A stretch of DNA of 22,446 nucleotides from CAYJFX01 sp964370315 (GCA_964370315.1 CAYJIS010000032.1:1-22446); one strand, 5' to 3'. Counted from the stretch's first letter, positions 1-7,255 are shown. The notes: generated by a model from the letters alone, not told the origin. A program made the numbers and translations.

Positions 1-66
1 GTATTACCAGATAGAGAAAATGGCGCAGGGCCAATGTATTTTTCTTTGATAAAAAGACTACAGTAA
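1..66 (+). CDS. C-terminal end of an upstream gene, possibly an RsmB/Sun-type rRNA methyltransferase
   Basis: The first 21 codons of frame 1 are open and end in TAA at 64-66, so a gene enters from the left. The visible tail contains the string LPDRENGAGPMYFSLIKR. Sun/RsmB-type 16S rRNA m5C methyltransferases commonly end in an LP...GDGFF.A.L.K-like strand, and this tail resembles that. The similarity is short and from memory, so the family call is a guess; the presence of a reading-frame end is only moderately secure because so little of the gene is in view. Confidence 0.4.
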   Translation, partial: VLPDRENGAGPMYFSLIKRLQ

Positions 67-84
67 ATAATATTTTGTTTTGTA

Positions 85-113
85 TAGACAATTTTGTTAT
101 TTTACGGTATAAT
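85..113 (+). promoter_or_regulatory. Sigma70-type promoter directly in front of the HD-GYP gene
   Basis: A -35 TAGACA (85-90), a 17-nt spacer and a perfect -10 TATAAT (108-113). The ATG follows the -10 by only 8 nt (122), so transcription should start at or next to the first base of the start codon. No Shine-Dalgarno sequence lies between. This is one of four such arrangements in the window. Confidence 0.7.
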
Positions 114-121
114 AATTAACT

Positions 122-1900
122 ATGACAAAAAGTATATTGGCTGACAACCAAAAAACAGAATTTATAAAAAAAATTGAAGGTATTTTTTTAAAAGTTCAAG
201 ATGTAGACGAATCACTTAATAGATTACTAGAAGAAATAAGACTCATTTTTAATGCAGATGCTGCATCTTTATCTTTATATGAAAATGGTCGCCTAGGAAT
301 ACGATATGCTCAAAATGGAAAAGGAGAGCATCATCTTTCAAATATACCATTTACGCATTTTTCGTTTGAGGTAAATGAAAAATCAATAGCAGGTTATACC
401 GTAACAAGTCGCTCAATAGTTAATGTTAAAGATGCATATAATATTGATGCCACCAAACCATATGAGTTTAACAAGCAAGTAGATTTTTTAACAAATTTTA
501 CCACAAAATCAATTCTATCACTTCCCTTAATATCGATAACTGACGATGTGCTTGGAATAGTTCAAATTATAAATACAAAAAATAAGTCAGGAAAAATAGA
601 TGCTTTTTCAGACGAAGATATTGCTTTTGCCGAACAATTGGTTGCATTTGCCACTGTACGTTTAGAGAGATCAAAACTATCGAGAGCATTAAAGTTGCAA
701 AAAATTATGGAATCTGAGAGAGTATTAAACACAATACAAGACGTTGATATCCTTTTAGAAACATTGTTAACTGAGGCACGCTCTATAGTTAATGCTGATG
801 CAGGGTCAATTTATGTATATGAAGATGAAAAGCTTACAATTATGTATGCCCAAAATGATACACAGTTAAAAAAAGTAGAGAATAGACGAAAACTACCTTT
901 TTCTTCATTTACGTTTGAGGTAAATGAAAAATCAATAGCAGGGTATAGCATAGTAAGTAGAAGTATATTAAATATACCAGATGTATACCACCTAGATGAA
1001 GGGACTCCTTACAAGTTTAACAAGGATCCCGACTTAAAGACTGGCTATACAACACGGTCAGTATTAACGATCCCGTTAATTTCATCTAATTCTGAAATAC
1101 TTGGTGTACTGCAAATTATTAATCCGCTTGATAAAGATGGAAACGTTATAGTTTTTGACAGTGATGCAGAATTTTATTTACAGCACTTTGCCTTTAGTGC
1201 AACAAAAGCATTAGAAAGAACACGATTAACACGCGCTATGGTTATGCGAATGATTCGTATGGCAGGGTTGCGTGACCCTAAGGAAACTGGACCTCATGTT
1301 AATCGTGTAGCAAGTTATTCTGTTGAGATATATGATCAATGGGCTCATAACAACGGAGTAAGTGATGATGAAAAAAGAAAGTATCGTGATACATTAAAAA
1401 TTGCTGCAATGCTTCATGATGTAGGTAAAGTTGGGATACCTGATACTATACTAAAACTAGCTAGAAAGTTTACAGATGAAGAATATGATGTGATTCGAAC
1501 ACATGCTTGTATTGGAGCGATGCTTTTTGAAACATTAGAATCTGCGATTGATATTATGGCTTTAGATGTTGCCATGCACCATCATGCAAGATGGGATGGA
1601 AAAGGTTACCCTGGTAAAATCGATTTAAGTAAGGTTGTAATAGCTGATCCCAATAGTATGCTTCATGGTGAACCTTTAGAAGGTAAAAGTATTCCTCTCG
1701 CTGCAAGAATTGTATCATTAGCTGATGTTTATGATGCGTTATCTTCAAAGAGAGTATATAAAGAAGCATGGAATCATAATGATGTTCTCGATGAAATTAA
1801 ATCGCAAGCTGGTAAGCAATTTGACCCAGAGGTAGTTAATTGTTTTATGCAAGTTCTACCTGAAATCGAAAACATTACAAACACATGGCCTGAAGAATAA
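122..1900 (+). CDS. GAF-GAF-HD-GYP cyclic-di-GMP phosphodiesterase
   Basis: A cytoplasmic sensor-effector of 592 residues with no membrane segment or signal peptide. Two GAF domains lie at about 18-185 and 198-370; both carry the string FEVNEKSIAGY (82-92 and 265-275). The C-terminal HD-GYP domain (about 375-585) has H392, the metal-binding HD pair in MLHDVGK (H432, D433), H461, the HHH cluster 486-488 with WDGKGYP (GYP at 495-497), and the R...ADVYDALSSKRVYK block. The family hydrolyses cyclic di-GMP, and the visible metal ligands suggest the enzyme is active. About 20 extra residues lie between GYP and the ADVYDAL block. The ligand of the GAF domains cannot be told from sequence. The ATG has no Shine-Dalgarno and sits 8 nt after a TATAAT, suggesting a leaderless mRNA. 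The transporter gene starts 27 nt downstream. Confidence 0.92.
   Translation: MTKSILADNQKTEFIKKIEGIFLKVQDVDESLNRLLEEIRLIFNADAASLSLYENGRLGIRYAQNGKGEHHLSNIPFTHFSFEVNEKSIAGYTVTSRSIVNVKDAYNIDATKPYEFNKQVDFLTNFTTKSILSLPLISITDDVLGIVQIINTKNKSGKIDAFSDEDIAFAEQLVAFATVRLERSKLSRALKLQKIMESERVLNTIQDVDILLETLLTEARSIVNADAGSIYVYEDEKLTIMYAQNDTQLKKVENRRKLPFSSFTFEVNEKSIAGYSIVSRSILNIPDVYHLDEGTPYKFNKDPDLKTGYTTRSVLTIPLISSNSEILGVLQIINPLDKDGNVIVFDSDAEFYLQHFAFSATKALERTRLTRAMVMRMIRMAGLRDPKETGPHVNRVASYSVEIYDQWAHNNGVSDDEKRKYRDTLKIAAMLHDVGKVGIPDTILKLARKFTDEEYDVIRTHACIGAMLFETLESAIDIMALDVAMHHHARWDGKGYPGKIDLSKVVIADPNSMLHGEPLEGKSIPLAARIVSLADVYDALSSKRVYKEAWNHNDVLDEIKSQAGKQFDPEVVNCFMQVLPEIENITNTWPEE
363..393 (+). repeat. 31-bp intragenic direct repeat, copy 1 (first GAF domain)
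   Basis: These bases are identical to 912-942 and encode the same stretch (most of FEVNEKSIAGY) of the first GAF domain. Similarity at the nucleotide level drops quickly on both sides. Confidence 0.85.
912..942 (+). repeat. 31-bp intragenic direct repeat, copy 2 (second GAF domain)
   Basis: Second copy of the repeat at 363-393, in the equivalent position of the second GAF domain and in the same reading frame, 549 bp (183 codons) downstream. Confidence 0.85.
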
Positions 1901-1927
1901 TATCAGGTTCTACTTTAAGGATATTAC

Positions 1928-2818
1928 ATGAATAATAAAAAAGTTCTCGTTGCAGAAATGCAATTAATTCTAGTTGCTATCGTTTGGGGAGGAGGTTTTA
2001 TTGCTACAGAGTATGCACTTGAAGCAAATATGCCAAGTTCTCTCATTTTAAGCATTAGGTTTGTTATCGCGGCTATTGCAATGCTTTTGTTTAGCATAAA
2101 AGAAATTAGAAGTGTTGATAAAAAATTATTGTTGCATGGTTTTGTAGCTGGTGTATTTTTGTTTTTAGGCTTTTTTATACAAATTGTTGGACAGTCTCAA
2201 ACATCTGTATCAAATGCAGCCTTTTTAACTGCAACTAATGTAGTAATGGTTCCATTTATAGTGTGGCTAATTTCAAAGCATAAACCAAAGACCCAGGTTT
2301 TTGTTTTAGCTTTATCAACTTTAGTCGGTATAGCAATCTTAACGATTAACTTTAATACTGGTCTTATCTTTAACAAAGGCGATATTTCAGTATTGTTGTG
2401 CGCGTTAATGTTTGCACTGCACATATCTTATTTAGGAGTCTTTTCAAAGGGTTTGAATACAAAGATGCTTACTTTTTTACAGCTAGCAACTGCAGGTATT
2501 ATTTCAAGTATTGTTTTCTTTATAACTGATATAAACAATACTACATTCGAGTCAGTGAGCGCAGGCATATTACCAACTTTGTATCTTGCATTTTTTTCTA
2601 CACTCTTTTGTTACTTTTTTCAAACTAAAGCACAGCAAATTGTAAGTCCGAGTAAGGTTGGAATAATTCTTTGTACAGAAGGTTTATTTGGAAGCGTATT
2701 CTCAATTCTGCTTGGTTTAGAGCCTCTTACTACATCGGTGCTTATCGGTGGATTTATAATTATCAGTTCTGTAATGCTCACTGAAGTAGATTTTGATAAA
2801 AAAAGAAGTTTAAAATAA
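1928..2818 (+). CDS. DMT-superfamily (EamA-type) transporter
   Basis: A very hydrophobic 296-residue protein with about ten predicted transmembrane helices in two similar halves, as expected for the EamA fold of drug/metabolite transporters. The first helix carries the typical VAIVWGGGFIATEYAL pattern. A loop with a basic SKHKPKT string (about 116-122) separates early helices, and the C-terminus is charged (DFDKKRSLK). The substrate cannot be inferred; the family exports amino acids, metabolites or drugs. The start ATG has an AAGG Shine-Dalgarno (1917-1920). It follows the HD-GYP gene by 27 nt on the same strand, so the two are probably co-transcribed, though no functional link is evident. 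The gene converges on the DUF188 gene with only 14 bp between stops. Confidence 0.88.
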   Translation: MNNKKVLVAEMQLILVAIVWGGGFIATEYALEANMPSSLILSIRFVIAAIAMLLFSIKEIRSVDKKLLLHGFVAGVFLFLGFFIQIVGQSQTSVSNAAFLTATNVVMVPFIVWLISKHKPKTQVFVLALSTLVGIAILTINFNTGLIFNKGDISVLLCALMFALHISYLGVFSKGLNTKMLTFLQLATAGIISSIVFFITDINNTTFESVSAGILPTLYLAFFSTLFCYFFQTKAQQIVSPSKVGIILCTEGLFGSVFSILLGLEPLTTSVLIGGFIIISSVMLTEVDFDKKRSLK

Positions 2819-2832
2819 ACGTGCTTACAGAC

Positions 2833-3300
2833 TTACTGACTAGTTCTAATTTTTTTTTGTAACTCTTTATCTAATATATTCGCAAATACATTTAAATCTT
2901 TTTTTGAATAAGAAAGTGTTTTAAGTTCAGGTATTCCACTTTGAATAAGTTCTAAATTGAAGTTTCTTAAAGATAGACTTTCTCTAATGTTTTCTTTGTT
3001 ATATAGTTTTCCTCTGTCACTAATTACAGTAAGATTTTTTTCAATAAGTCTAGATGCAAGAGGAACATCTCGTGTTATAGCAACATCATTTTCTTGGCAG
3101 TGATCTACAATATAGTTATCAGCTGCATCTTGGCTATTATCTGCAATATGCATAGTAAAAATCTTTGATTCAGGAAGTGGAATAGGGCGGTTTGCTACAA
3201 AGTGAGTAGATATATTTAGTCTAGTAGAAAATCGTATAATAATTTCTCTTACACCTACAGGACAAGAGTCAGCATCTATCCAAAGCGTAAAATTACTCAT
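2833..3300 (-). CDS. YaiI/YqxD (DUF188) family protein, PIN-like fold
   Basis: A 155-residue protein with the family's hallmark N-terminus IDADSCPVGVREII (about 8-21), the block IADNSQDAADNYIVDHC (about 52-68) and AITRDVPLASRL (about 74-85). Acidic residues in these blocks correspond to the predicted metal-binding site of this PIN-like family. Function is unknown family-wide; a nuclease role is suspected but unproven. The start ATG overlaps the zapA stop as ATGA, so translation is probably coupled, and this is the last gene of the minus-strand group. No terminator is evident in the 14 bp before the convergent transporter gene. Confidence 0.9.
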   Translation of the reverse strand: MSNFTLWIDADSCPVGVREIIIRFSTRLNISTHFVANRPIPLPESKIFTMHIADNSQDAADNYIVDHCQENDVAITRDVPLASRLIEKNLTVISDRGKLYNKENIRESLSLRNFNLELIQSGIPELKTLSYSKKDLNVFANILDKELQKKIRTSQ

Positions 3301-3626
3301 GGTAAAAGCCTATCTAAATCATTAATCATTTTAAGAGTTCGTTTTTCAACTTCAAAAAGTTCTTGAGAATCAAAAAGGTTGGGCTCTTGCTTATCTTCTA
3401 AAAATTTTTTTAATTCGCTTGTTTTTGTTCGCTCTTTAAAAAGCTCATCACACAACATAATGCCAGATAAAATAGCAATTTTTCGTTTGTCCGCATTACT
3501 CGCCATATCCTGGACTTCTAGTGTAATACGTTCATAGTACTCTAATAGTTTTTCCAAGTAAGCTGTATCTTCTTTTGCTTCAATAGAAAAAGATGTCCCT
3601 AAAAGGTCAATTCTTAATGTTCCCAT
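3297..3626 (-). CDS. zapA: Cell division protein ZapA
   Basis: A 109-residue protein with the ZapA layout. An N-terminal beta-rich head (GTLRIDLLGTSFSIEA) is followed by YLEKLLEYYERITLEV and then a helical region (KRKIAILSGIMLCDELF onward) predicted to form the dimer and tetramer coiled coil. ZapA binds FtsZ filaments in the cytoplasm and bundles them at the Z-ring. An AAAGG Shine-Dalgarno precedes the ATG. The gene lies 14 nt downstream of a coiled-coil gene that may encode its partner ZapB and overlaps the following DUF188 gene by 4 nt. Length and motif order fit the family; the call rests on pattern recognition, since ZapA proteins diverge strongly. Confidence 0.82.
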   Translation of the reverse strand: MGTLRIDLLGTSFSIEAKEDTAYLEKLLEYYERITLEVQDMASNADKRKIAILSGIMLCDELFKERTKTSELKKFLEDKQEPNLFDSQELFEVEKRTLKMINDLDRLLP

Positions 3627-3640
3627 AGTTTTATCTACCT

Positions 3641-4045
3641 TTAGAAAATATCTAGTGATTCATCACTATCTTCATTAATTGATTCGTGTGATACAGTATT
3701 CTGTGCCGTACTTTCTTTAAAGGCGATATCAAGTAAGCTACTTTCTTTGTTTAAAACTGGTTCTAAAGTGTTTTCACTAATTTGATTATGTTGTAATGAA
3801 GATTGTGTTTGTCGTACGGTATCTTCAACAGTGTTTAGTCTTTCAATTACCGATAAAATACCTTTTTCGATTTTTGACTCATCGTCTACAAACTTTTTGC
3901 ATTCTTCTTGTAATAGCTCAATTTCAGTTTGTAAATCTTCATTTTCCGATTTTAATGAGGCATTTTCATTTTGAAGTTCAACGATTTTATGTAACGCTGC
4001 TTCTACTTTTTGTTCTAAAAGTTTAATTTGTTCTAAGGTAATCAT
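3641..4045 (-). CDS. Coiled-coil protein, ZapB-like
   Basis: A 134-residue acidic protein with no signal peptide or membrane helix. Residues 1-85 are a near-continuous coiled coil with heptad leucines (ITLEQIKLLEQKVEAAL, LQNENASLKSEN, LQTEIELLQEE). The remainder (about 90-134) is low in hydrophobic residues and ends SDESLDIF. The N-terminal string resembles ZapB, a small coiled-coil Z-ring factor that binds ZapA, and zapA is the next gene; however this protein is longer than the roughly 80-residue enterobacterial ZapB. Coiled coils score well against many unrelated proteins, so the role rests mainly on the neighbour. Shine-Dalgarno TTAGGAG precedes the ATG. The gene starts about 100 nt after rplT, past a hairpin, and may depend partly on read-through. 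Confidence 0.65.
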   Translation of the reverse strand: MITLEQIKLLEQKVEAALHKIVELQNENASLKSENEDLQTEIELLQEECKKFVDDESKIEKGILSVIERLNTVEDTVRQTQSSLQHNQISENTLEPVLNKESSLLDIAFKESTAQNTVSHESINEDSDESLDIF

Positions 4046-4080
4046 TAGTTCTCCTAATATGTTTTAGTTTACCATAAAAG

Positions 4081-4123
4081 AAGGGAGTACCAATTAATTT
4101 TCGAATTAATCAGATACTCCCTT
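4081..4123 (-). terminator. Hairpin after rplT, probable intrinsic terminator
   Basis: A 9-bp stem (4081-4089 AAGGGAGTA pairs with 4115-4123) encloses an internal loop and a second 7-bp stem (4093-4099 with 4104-4110) capped by four bases. On the minus strand the stem is followed by a short, imperfect T-rich run (CTTTTAT), so it may terminate the infC-rpmI-rplT transcript only partly and let the zapB-zapA genes be read. Confidence 0.6.
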
Positions 4124-4148
4124 AACCTCTACTTCTAAAAGTATGTAA

Positions 4149-4505
4149 TTAGTTAGCGGCTTTTTTTGCAGCTTCTACCACAGCTGTGAATGCTGTAGGA
4201 TCTTCGATAGCCATGTTTGATAACGCTTTGCGGTTAATAATAATACCAGCTTTGTTAAGACCATCAATAAATCGTGAATAACTGATTCCTTGGTCTCTAA
4301 CAGCAGCATTAAGACGAGTAATCCATAAAGATCTCATATCGCCTTTTTTATCTCTTCGTCCTACGTACGAATCTGATAATGCAGCTGTAACAGCGTCCTT
4401 AGCAGCTTTAAAGTTAGTACTTCTTCTGCCTCGAAAACCTTTTGCTAATTTTAAAATTTTCTTTCGTCTGTTAAGACGTTTGCTTCCGTCTATTGCTCTT
4501 GCCAT
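4149..4505 (-). CDS. rplT: Large-subunit ribosomal protein L20
   Basis: A 118-residue basic protein with the full L20 signature: KRLNRRKKILKLAKGFRGRR at about 9-28, then SYVGRRDKKGDMRSLWITR and LNAAVRDQGISYSRFIDGL, ending in INRKALSNMA. It binds 23S rRNA early in 50S assembly; in Bacillus and Escherichia it also represses its own operon through an mRNA leader, which I cannot demonstrate here. Shine-Dalgarno GGAG lies before the ATG. It is the third gene of infC-rpmI-rplT, 14 nt after rpmI, and a hairpin follows. Length is normal and nothing is unusual. Confidence 0.98.
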   Translation of the reverse strand: MARAIDGSKRLNRRKKILKLAKGFRGRRSTNFKAAKDAVTAALSDSYVGRRDKKGDMRSLWITRLNAAVRDQGISYSRFIDGLNKAGIIINRKALSNMAIEDPTAFTAVVEAAKKAAN

Positions 4506-4519
4506 TTCTTTCTCCTAAC

Positions 4520-4720
4520 TTAGCCGTAAGGCAACATTTGTTTTCTGATTTTTGCAGAATCGGCTTCACTTAAAATACCTGAAGCACGAAGTTGACGTTT
4601 GCGCTTTTGTGCTTTTTTTGTCAAAATATGGCGAAGGTTCATTTTTTTGTACTTTACTTTGCCAGTTGCTGTCAGCGAAAAGCGTTTTGCAGCGCTTCTT
4701 TTTGATTTCATTTTGGGCAT
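4520..4720 (-). CDS. rpmI: Large-subunit ribosomal protein L35
   Basis: A 66-residue very basic protein beginning MPKMKSKRSAAKRFSLTATGK and continuing KMNLRHILTKKAQKRKRQL, the standard L35 pattern, with the usual length. Component of the 50S subunit. A GAGG Shine-Dalgarno precedes the ATG. It lies 14 nt after infC and 14 nt before rplT, the universal IF3-L35-L20 order. Confidence 0.98.
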   Translation of the reverse strand: MPKMKSKRSAAKRFSLTATGKVKYKKMNLRHILTKKAQKRKRQLRASGILSEADSAKIRKQMLPYG

Positions 4721-4734
4721 GTTATTTTACCTCG

Positions 4735-5265
4735 TTATTTTTTTACCTTAGAATTAAGAGTCATAGACATAAAACGACCTTCCATTGCTGGTTGTTTTTC
4801 AATAGAATATGTATTCTCATCTAGGCGTTTAAGTGCTTCCTTAAGAACATCGAATCCAAGTTCAGTATGGGCTAGTTCCCTTCCTTTGAAGCGAATGGTA
4901 ACCTTAACTTTGTTTCCGTCATTGAGGAATTCTTGCACATGCTTTGATTTAAAGTCTAGGTCGCCAGAACCAATTTTAGGTTGCATACGGATTTCTTTAA
5001 GTTTAAGCAATTTTTGTTTTTTCTTGGAATCACGTAATTTTTTCTCCATTTCAAAACGGTATTTTCCGTAATCCAGAATTTTACAAACTGGTGGGTTTGA
5101 AGTTGGAGCTACCTCCACTAAATCAAGACCGAGTTCTTTTGCCATTGCTAGTGCTTCTGCAGTTGGAACAACACCCTTTTGCTCACCCTCATCATCGATG
5201 AGTCGTACTTCACGAATACGAATTTGCTCGTTTACCCGTAAACCTTTGTCTTTTTGATCGGCCAA
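4735..5265 (-). CDS. infC: Translation initiation factor IF-3
   Basis: A 176-residue protein with both IF-3 domains. The N-domain (about 8-78) has NEQIRIREVRLIDDEG and NPPVCKILDYGKYRFE; a lysine-rich linker with KKKQKLLKLKEIRMQPKIG leads to the C-domain (about 88-172) with KVKVTIRFKGRELAH. IF-3 prevents premature subunit joining and proof-reads start codons. The start codon is TTG, with Shine-Dalgarno AAGGAG 6 nt upstream; no in-frame ATG is available nearby. A rare infC start codon is the known basis of IF-3 autoregulation in E. coli (AUU), and this TTG may act similarly. A five-codon open frame (ATG to TAG) overlaps the Shine-Dalgarno and stops directly before the TTG. Confidence 0.97.
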   Translation of the reverse strand: MADQKDKGLRVNEQIRIREVRLIDDEGEQKGVVPTAEALAMAKELGLDLVEVAPTSNPPVCKILDYGKYRFEMEKKLRDSKKKQKLLKLKEIRMQPKIGSGDLDFKSKHVQEFLNDGNKVKVTIRFKGRELAHTELGFDVLKEALKRLDENTYSIEKQPAMEGRFMSMTLNSKVKK

Positions 5266-5342
5266 CTATTCTCCTTTTGTCATTTTTAAAACGCTTCCCG
5301 AATTAAGCTATAATAATGACGATTTCTAAAAACATGTCCTTA

Positions 5343-5372
5343 ATTTTACCATAAAATACCCTGTAATGTAAA
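5343..5372 (-). promoter_or_regulatory. Probable promoter of infC-rpmI-rplT
   Basis: On the minus strand: -35 TTTACA (complement of 5367-5372), an 18-nt spacer, and -10 TAAAAT (complement of 5343-5348). Transcription would start near 5336, giving a leader of about 70 nt to the infC TTG. I see no strong leader hairpin resembling a known L20-binding or riboswitch element. Confidence 0.6.
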
Positions 5373-5478
5373 GTACTTTGGATAATTATTTTGTTCTTTT
5401 AGTGAATTTATCTTAGTTATAGTGCTGATTTATACAACTATTAAAAATACTACAAATTTTGTTTTACTACAATAGTAC

Positions 5479-5507
5479 TTGCCGTACTTTTATTTTTATG
5501 ATACTGT
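5479..5507 (+). promoter_or_regulatory. Candidate promoter of the orphan membrane-protein gene
   Basis: -35 TTGCCG (5479-5484), 17-nt spacer, -10 TACTGT (5502-5507). The ATG at 5514 comes 6 nt after the -10 and has no Shine-Dalgarno, again predicting a leaderless message. The hexamers are weaker than those of the other three examples. Confidence 0.45.
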
Positions 5508-5513
5508 ATTTAT

Positions 5514-6173
5514 ATGACACTATTTATGATTTTTTTTGTTTTTATAGTTGCACTGTATTGTATGTTAACTAAAGATTATTTTAACAATGCAAAAAATAAA
5601 ACTACCTCTATACTCATAGGTTTTGCGTTGGGGATTGTTATGTGCTTACTTATTCTATTTTTTACAACTTCTTATTATTTAAGCGCGTATTCATTTGTTA
5701 CTAATTTTATAAGCTTTTATTTTTATGATGTTGTTTTTCCATATGCTTTGTGTGCTATATTCACCTATCTTTTAATAAAACCATATAGCGGTAAATGGTT
5801 TGAACTTAGTTTTTTTGTAATAGGCTTTATGGCAATATATATGCCTACAAGAGCATTAAGTATGCATGCTGTATTTGATTGGTATTTGTTATTCATTCGG
5901 CCAATTATGTTTGTCGTTATGGTTTTTGGAATACATAACATATATTCATATATGCTTTCATCTGTAAATTACAATAGAAGTGAAACAAAAAAAATCACTT
6001 TTGATAAAAAAATACTATTAACAATAACCTTTATATTTTTATTCTCCATAATACCTTCAATTACTGATGTTCTGCATGTACTAGATATTAATACCTTTAT
6101 ACTACTCGGTGTGTTTATTCTATATGTGCTTACAGGTTTCTATAGTACTCGAATAGCACGACTTAAAATATAA
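5514..6173 (+). CDS. Uncharacterised polytopic membrane protein
   Basis: I do not recognise this 219-residue protein. It is strongly hydrophobic, with about seven predicted transmembrane helices (near 2-18, 32-54, 72-89, 97-115, 124-145, 165-187 and 193-210) and a basic loop around 152-167 (NRSETKKITFDKK). A central segment reads YMPTRALSMHAVFDWY, rich in polar and aromatic residues between helices, and is the most likely functional part. Phenylalanine and tyrosine are very frequent. It stands alone between the divergent infC operon and the convergent aldolase gene, with its own weak promoter and a strong terminator. The ATG at 5514 lacks a Shine-Dalgarno; the methionine at residue 5 is an alternative start. 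Codon use looks like the neighbours, so transfer is not indicated. Confidence 0.75.
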   Translation: MTLFMIFFVFIVALYCMLTKDYFNNAKNKTTSILIGFALGIVMCLLILFFTTSYYLSAYSFVTNFISFYFYDVVFPYALCAIFTYLLIKPYSGKWFELSFFVIGFMAIYMPTRALSMHAVFDWYLLFIRPIMFVVMVFGIHNIYSYMLSSVNYNRSETKKITFDKKILLTITFIFLFSIIPSITDVLHVLDINTFILLGVFILYVLTGFYSTRIARLKI

Positions 6174-6209
6174 AAAAAAGCTGTCTAAAAATTTTAGACA
6201 GCTTTTTTT
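6172..6209. terminator. Bidirectional intrinsic terminator between convergent genes
   Basis: A near-perfect inverted repeat: arm 6179-6190 (AGCTGTCTAAAA) pairs with 6192-6203, with the central A/T bases forming the loop. It is preceded by eight A and followed by seven T, so it should end both the membrane-protein transcript and the minus-strand aldolase transcript. Confidence 0.9.
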
Positions 6210-6223
6210 AAGAAATAAAACAA

Positions 6224-7225
6224 CTACATGTTTCCAGCAGAACCGAGAACTTCTTTGTTTTTGTGAGAATACATTTTTTTAAGTTCGTCACGAGCAGGAC
6301 CTAAGTATTTTCTTGGGTCAAACTCACCTGGGTTTTGCATAAACTCTTTTCTAACAGCAGCAGTCATTGCTAATCGTCCGTCTGAATCAATGTTAATTTT
6401 ACATACTGCAGATTTTGCAGCTTTTCTTAGTTGTTCTTCAGGAATACCAACTGAGTCAGAAAGTTGTCCACCAAATTCTTCAATTTGTTTTACATATTCA
6501 ACTGGAACAGATGATGCTCCGTGTAGTACGATAGGGAACCCTGGTAGTTTTGCTTCGATTTCTTCTAAGATATCAAAGGCTAGAGGAGGTGGAATTAAAA
6601 TTCCATCAGCGTTTCTTGTGCATTGTTCTGGTTTAAATTTTTGTCGACCATGGCTAGTACCAATTGAGATTGCTAGTGAATCACATCCTGTTTTTGAAAC
6701 GAAATCTTGCACTTCTTCTGGTTTTGTGTATGTTGAGTGTTCTGCAACAACATCATCTTCAACACCAGCTAAAATTCCTAATTCGCCTTCTACCGTTACA
6801 TAGTTTTCTAAACCATGAGCATAGTCACATACTTTTTTTGTTAATGCAACATTTTCATCATATGGAAGGTGAGAGCCATCAATCATTACTGAAGAAAAAC
6901 CCATTTCAATACAGTCTTTGCATAGTTCAAAGCTGTCCCCATGATCTAAGTGCAATACTATTTGAGGATTTGCACATCCAAGTTCTTTTGCGTATTCCAC
7001 AGCACCTTGTGCCATGTAGCGTAAAAGAGTTTGGTTTGCGTATTTTCGAGCACCTGAAGAAACTTGTAGAATAACAGGTGAATTTGTTTCAACACAAGCT
7101 TGAACAATTGCTTGTAACTGTTCCATGTTGTTAAAGTTGTAAGCAGGGATAGCATACCCACCTTTAATTGCTTTGGCAAACATATCTTTTGTATTTACCA
7201 ATCCTAATTCCTTGTAACTTACCAT
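6224..7225 (-). CDS. fba: Class II fructose-bisphosphate aldolase
   Basis: Cytoplasmic glycolytic enzyme that splits fructose 1,6-bisphosphate into glyceraldehyde 3-phosphate and dihydroxyacetone phosphate. The 333-residue sequence shows class II zinc-enzyme landmarks: HLDHGDSFE (92-100, catalytic D94 and zinc ligand H95), SSVMIDGSHLPYDENV (111-126), VEGELG (145-150), GTSHG (189-193, H192), VLHGASS (233-239, H235) and KINIDSDGR (276-284). Length suits the longer class II form. The ATG has a GGAG Shine-Dalgarno. A promoter lies about 30 nt upstream of the start, and a bidirectional terminator follows the stop. The gene is transcribed away from the flaA pair; I recall aldolase beside flaA genes in T. 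pallidum as well. Confidence 0.97.
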   Translation of the reverse strand: MVSYKELGLVNTKDMFAKAIKGGYAIPAYNFNNMEQLQAIVQACVETNSPVILQVSSGARKYANQTLLRYMAQGAVEYAKELGCANPQIVLHLDHGDSFELCKDCIEMGFSSVMIDGSHLPYDENVALTKKVCDYAHGLENYVTVEGELGILAGVEDDVVAEHSTYTKPEEVQDFVSKTGCDSLAISIGTSHGRQKFKPEQCTRNADGILIPPPLAFDILEEIEAKLPGFPIVLHGASSVPVEYVKQIEEFGGQLSDSVGIPEEQLRKAAKSAVCKINIDSDGRLAMTAAVRKEFMQNPGEFDPRKYLGPARDELKKMYSHKNKEVLGSAGNM

Positions 7226-7255
7226 TATAAACTCCTATATATCGTATATAACGTA

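Noticed and set aside
4100..4103. TTCG loop of the rplT hairpin as a functional UUCG tetraloop
   Set aside because: The transcribed strand here is the minus strand, where the loop reads CGAA; the closing base pair is A-T, not the C-G needed for a stable UUCG fold.
5266..5513. Riboswitch or L20-binding leader upstream of infC
   Set aside because: The predicted leader is only about 70 nt and shows no extended pairing or recognisable conserved element; the rest of the gap holds the two divergent promoters.
6390..7074. Plus-strand open frames of 136-137 codons opposite the aldolase gene
   Set aside because: They are antisense shadows of fba, with low-complexity Ser/Cys- or Leu/His-rich translations and no Shine-Dalgarno.
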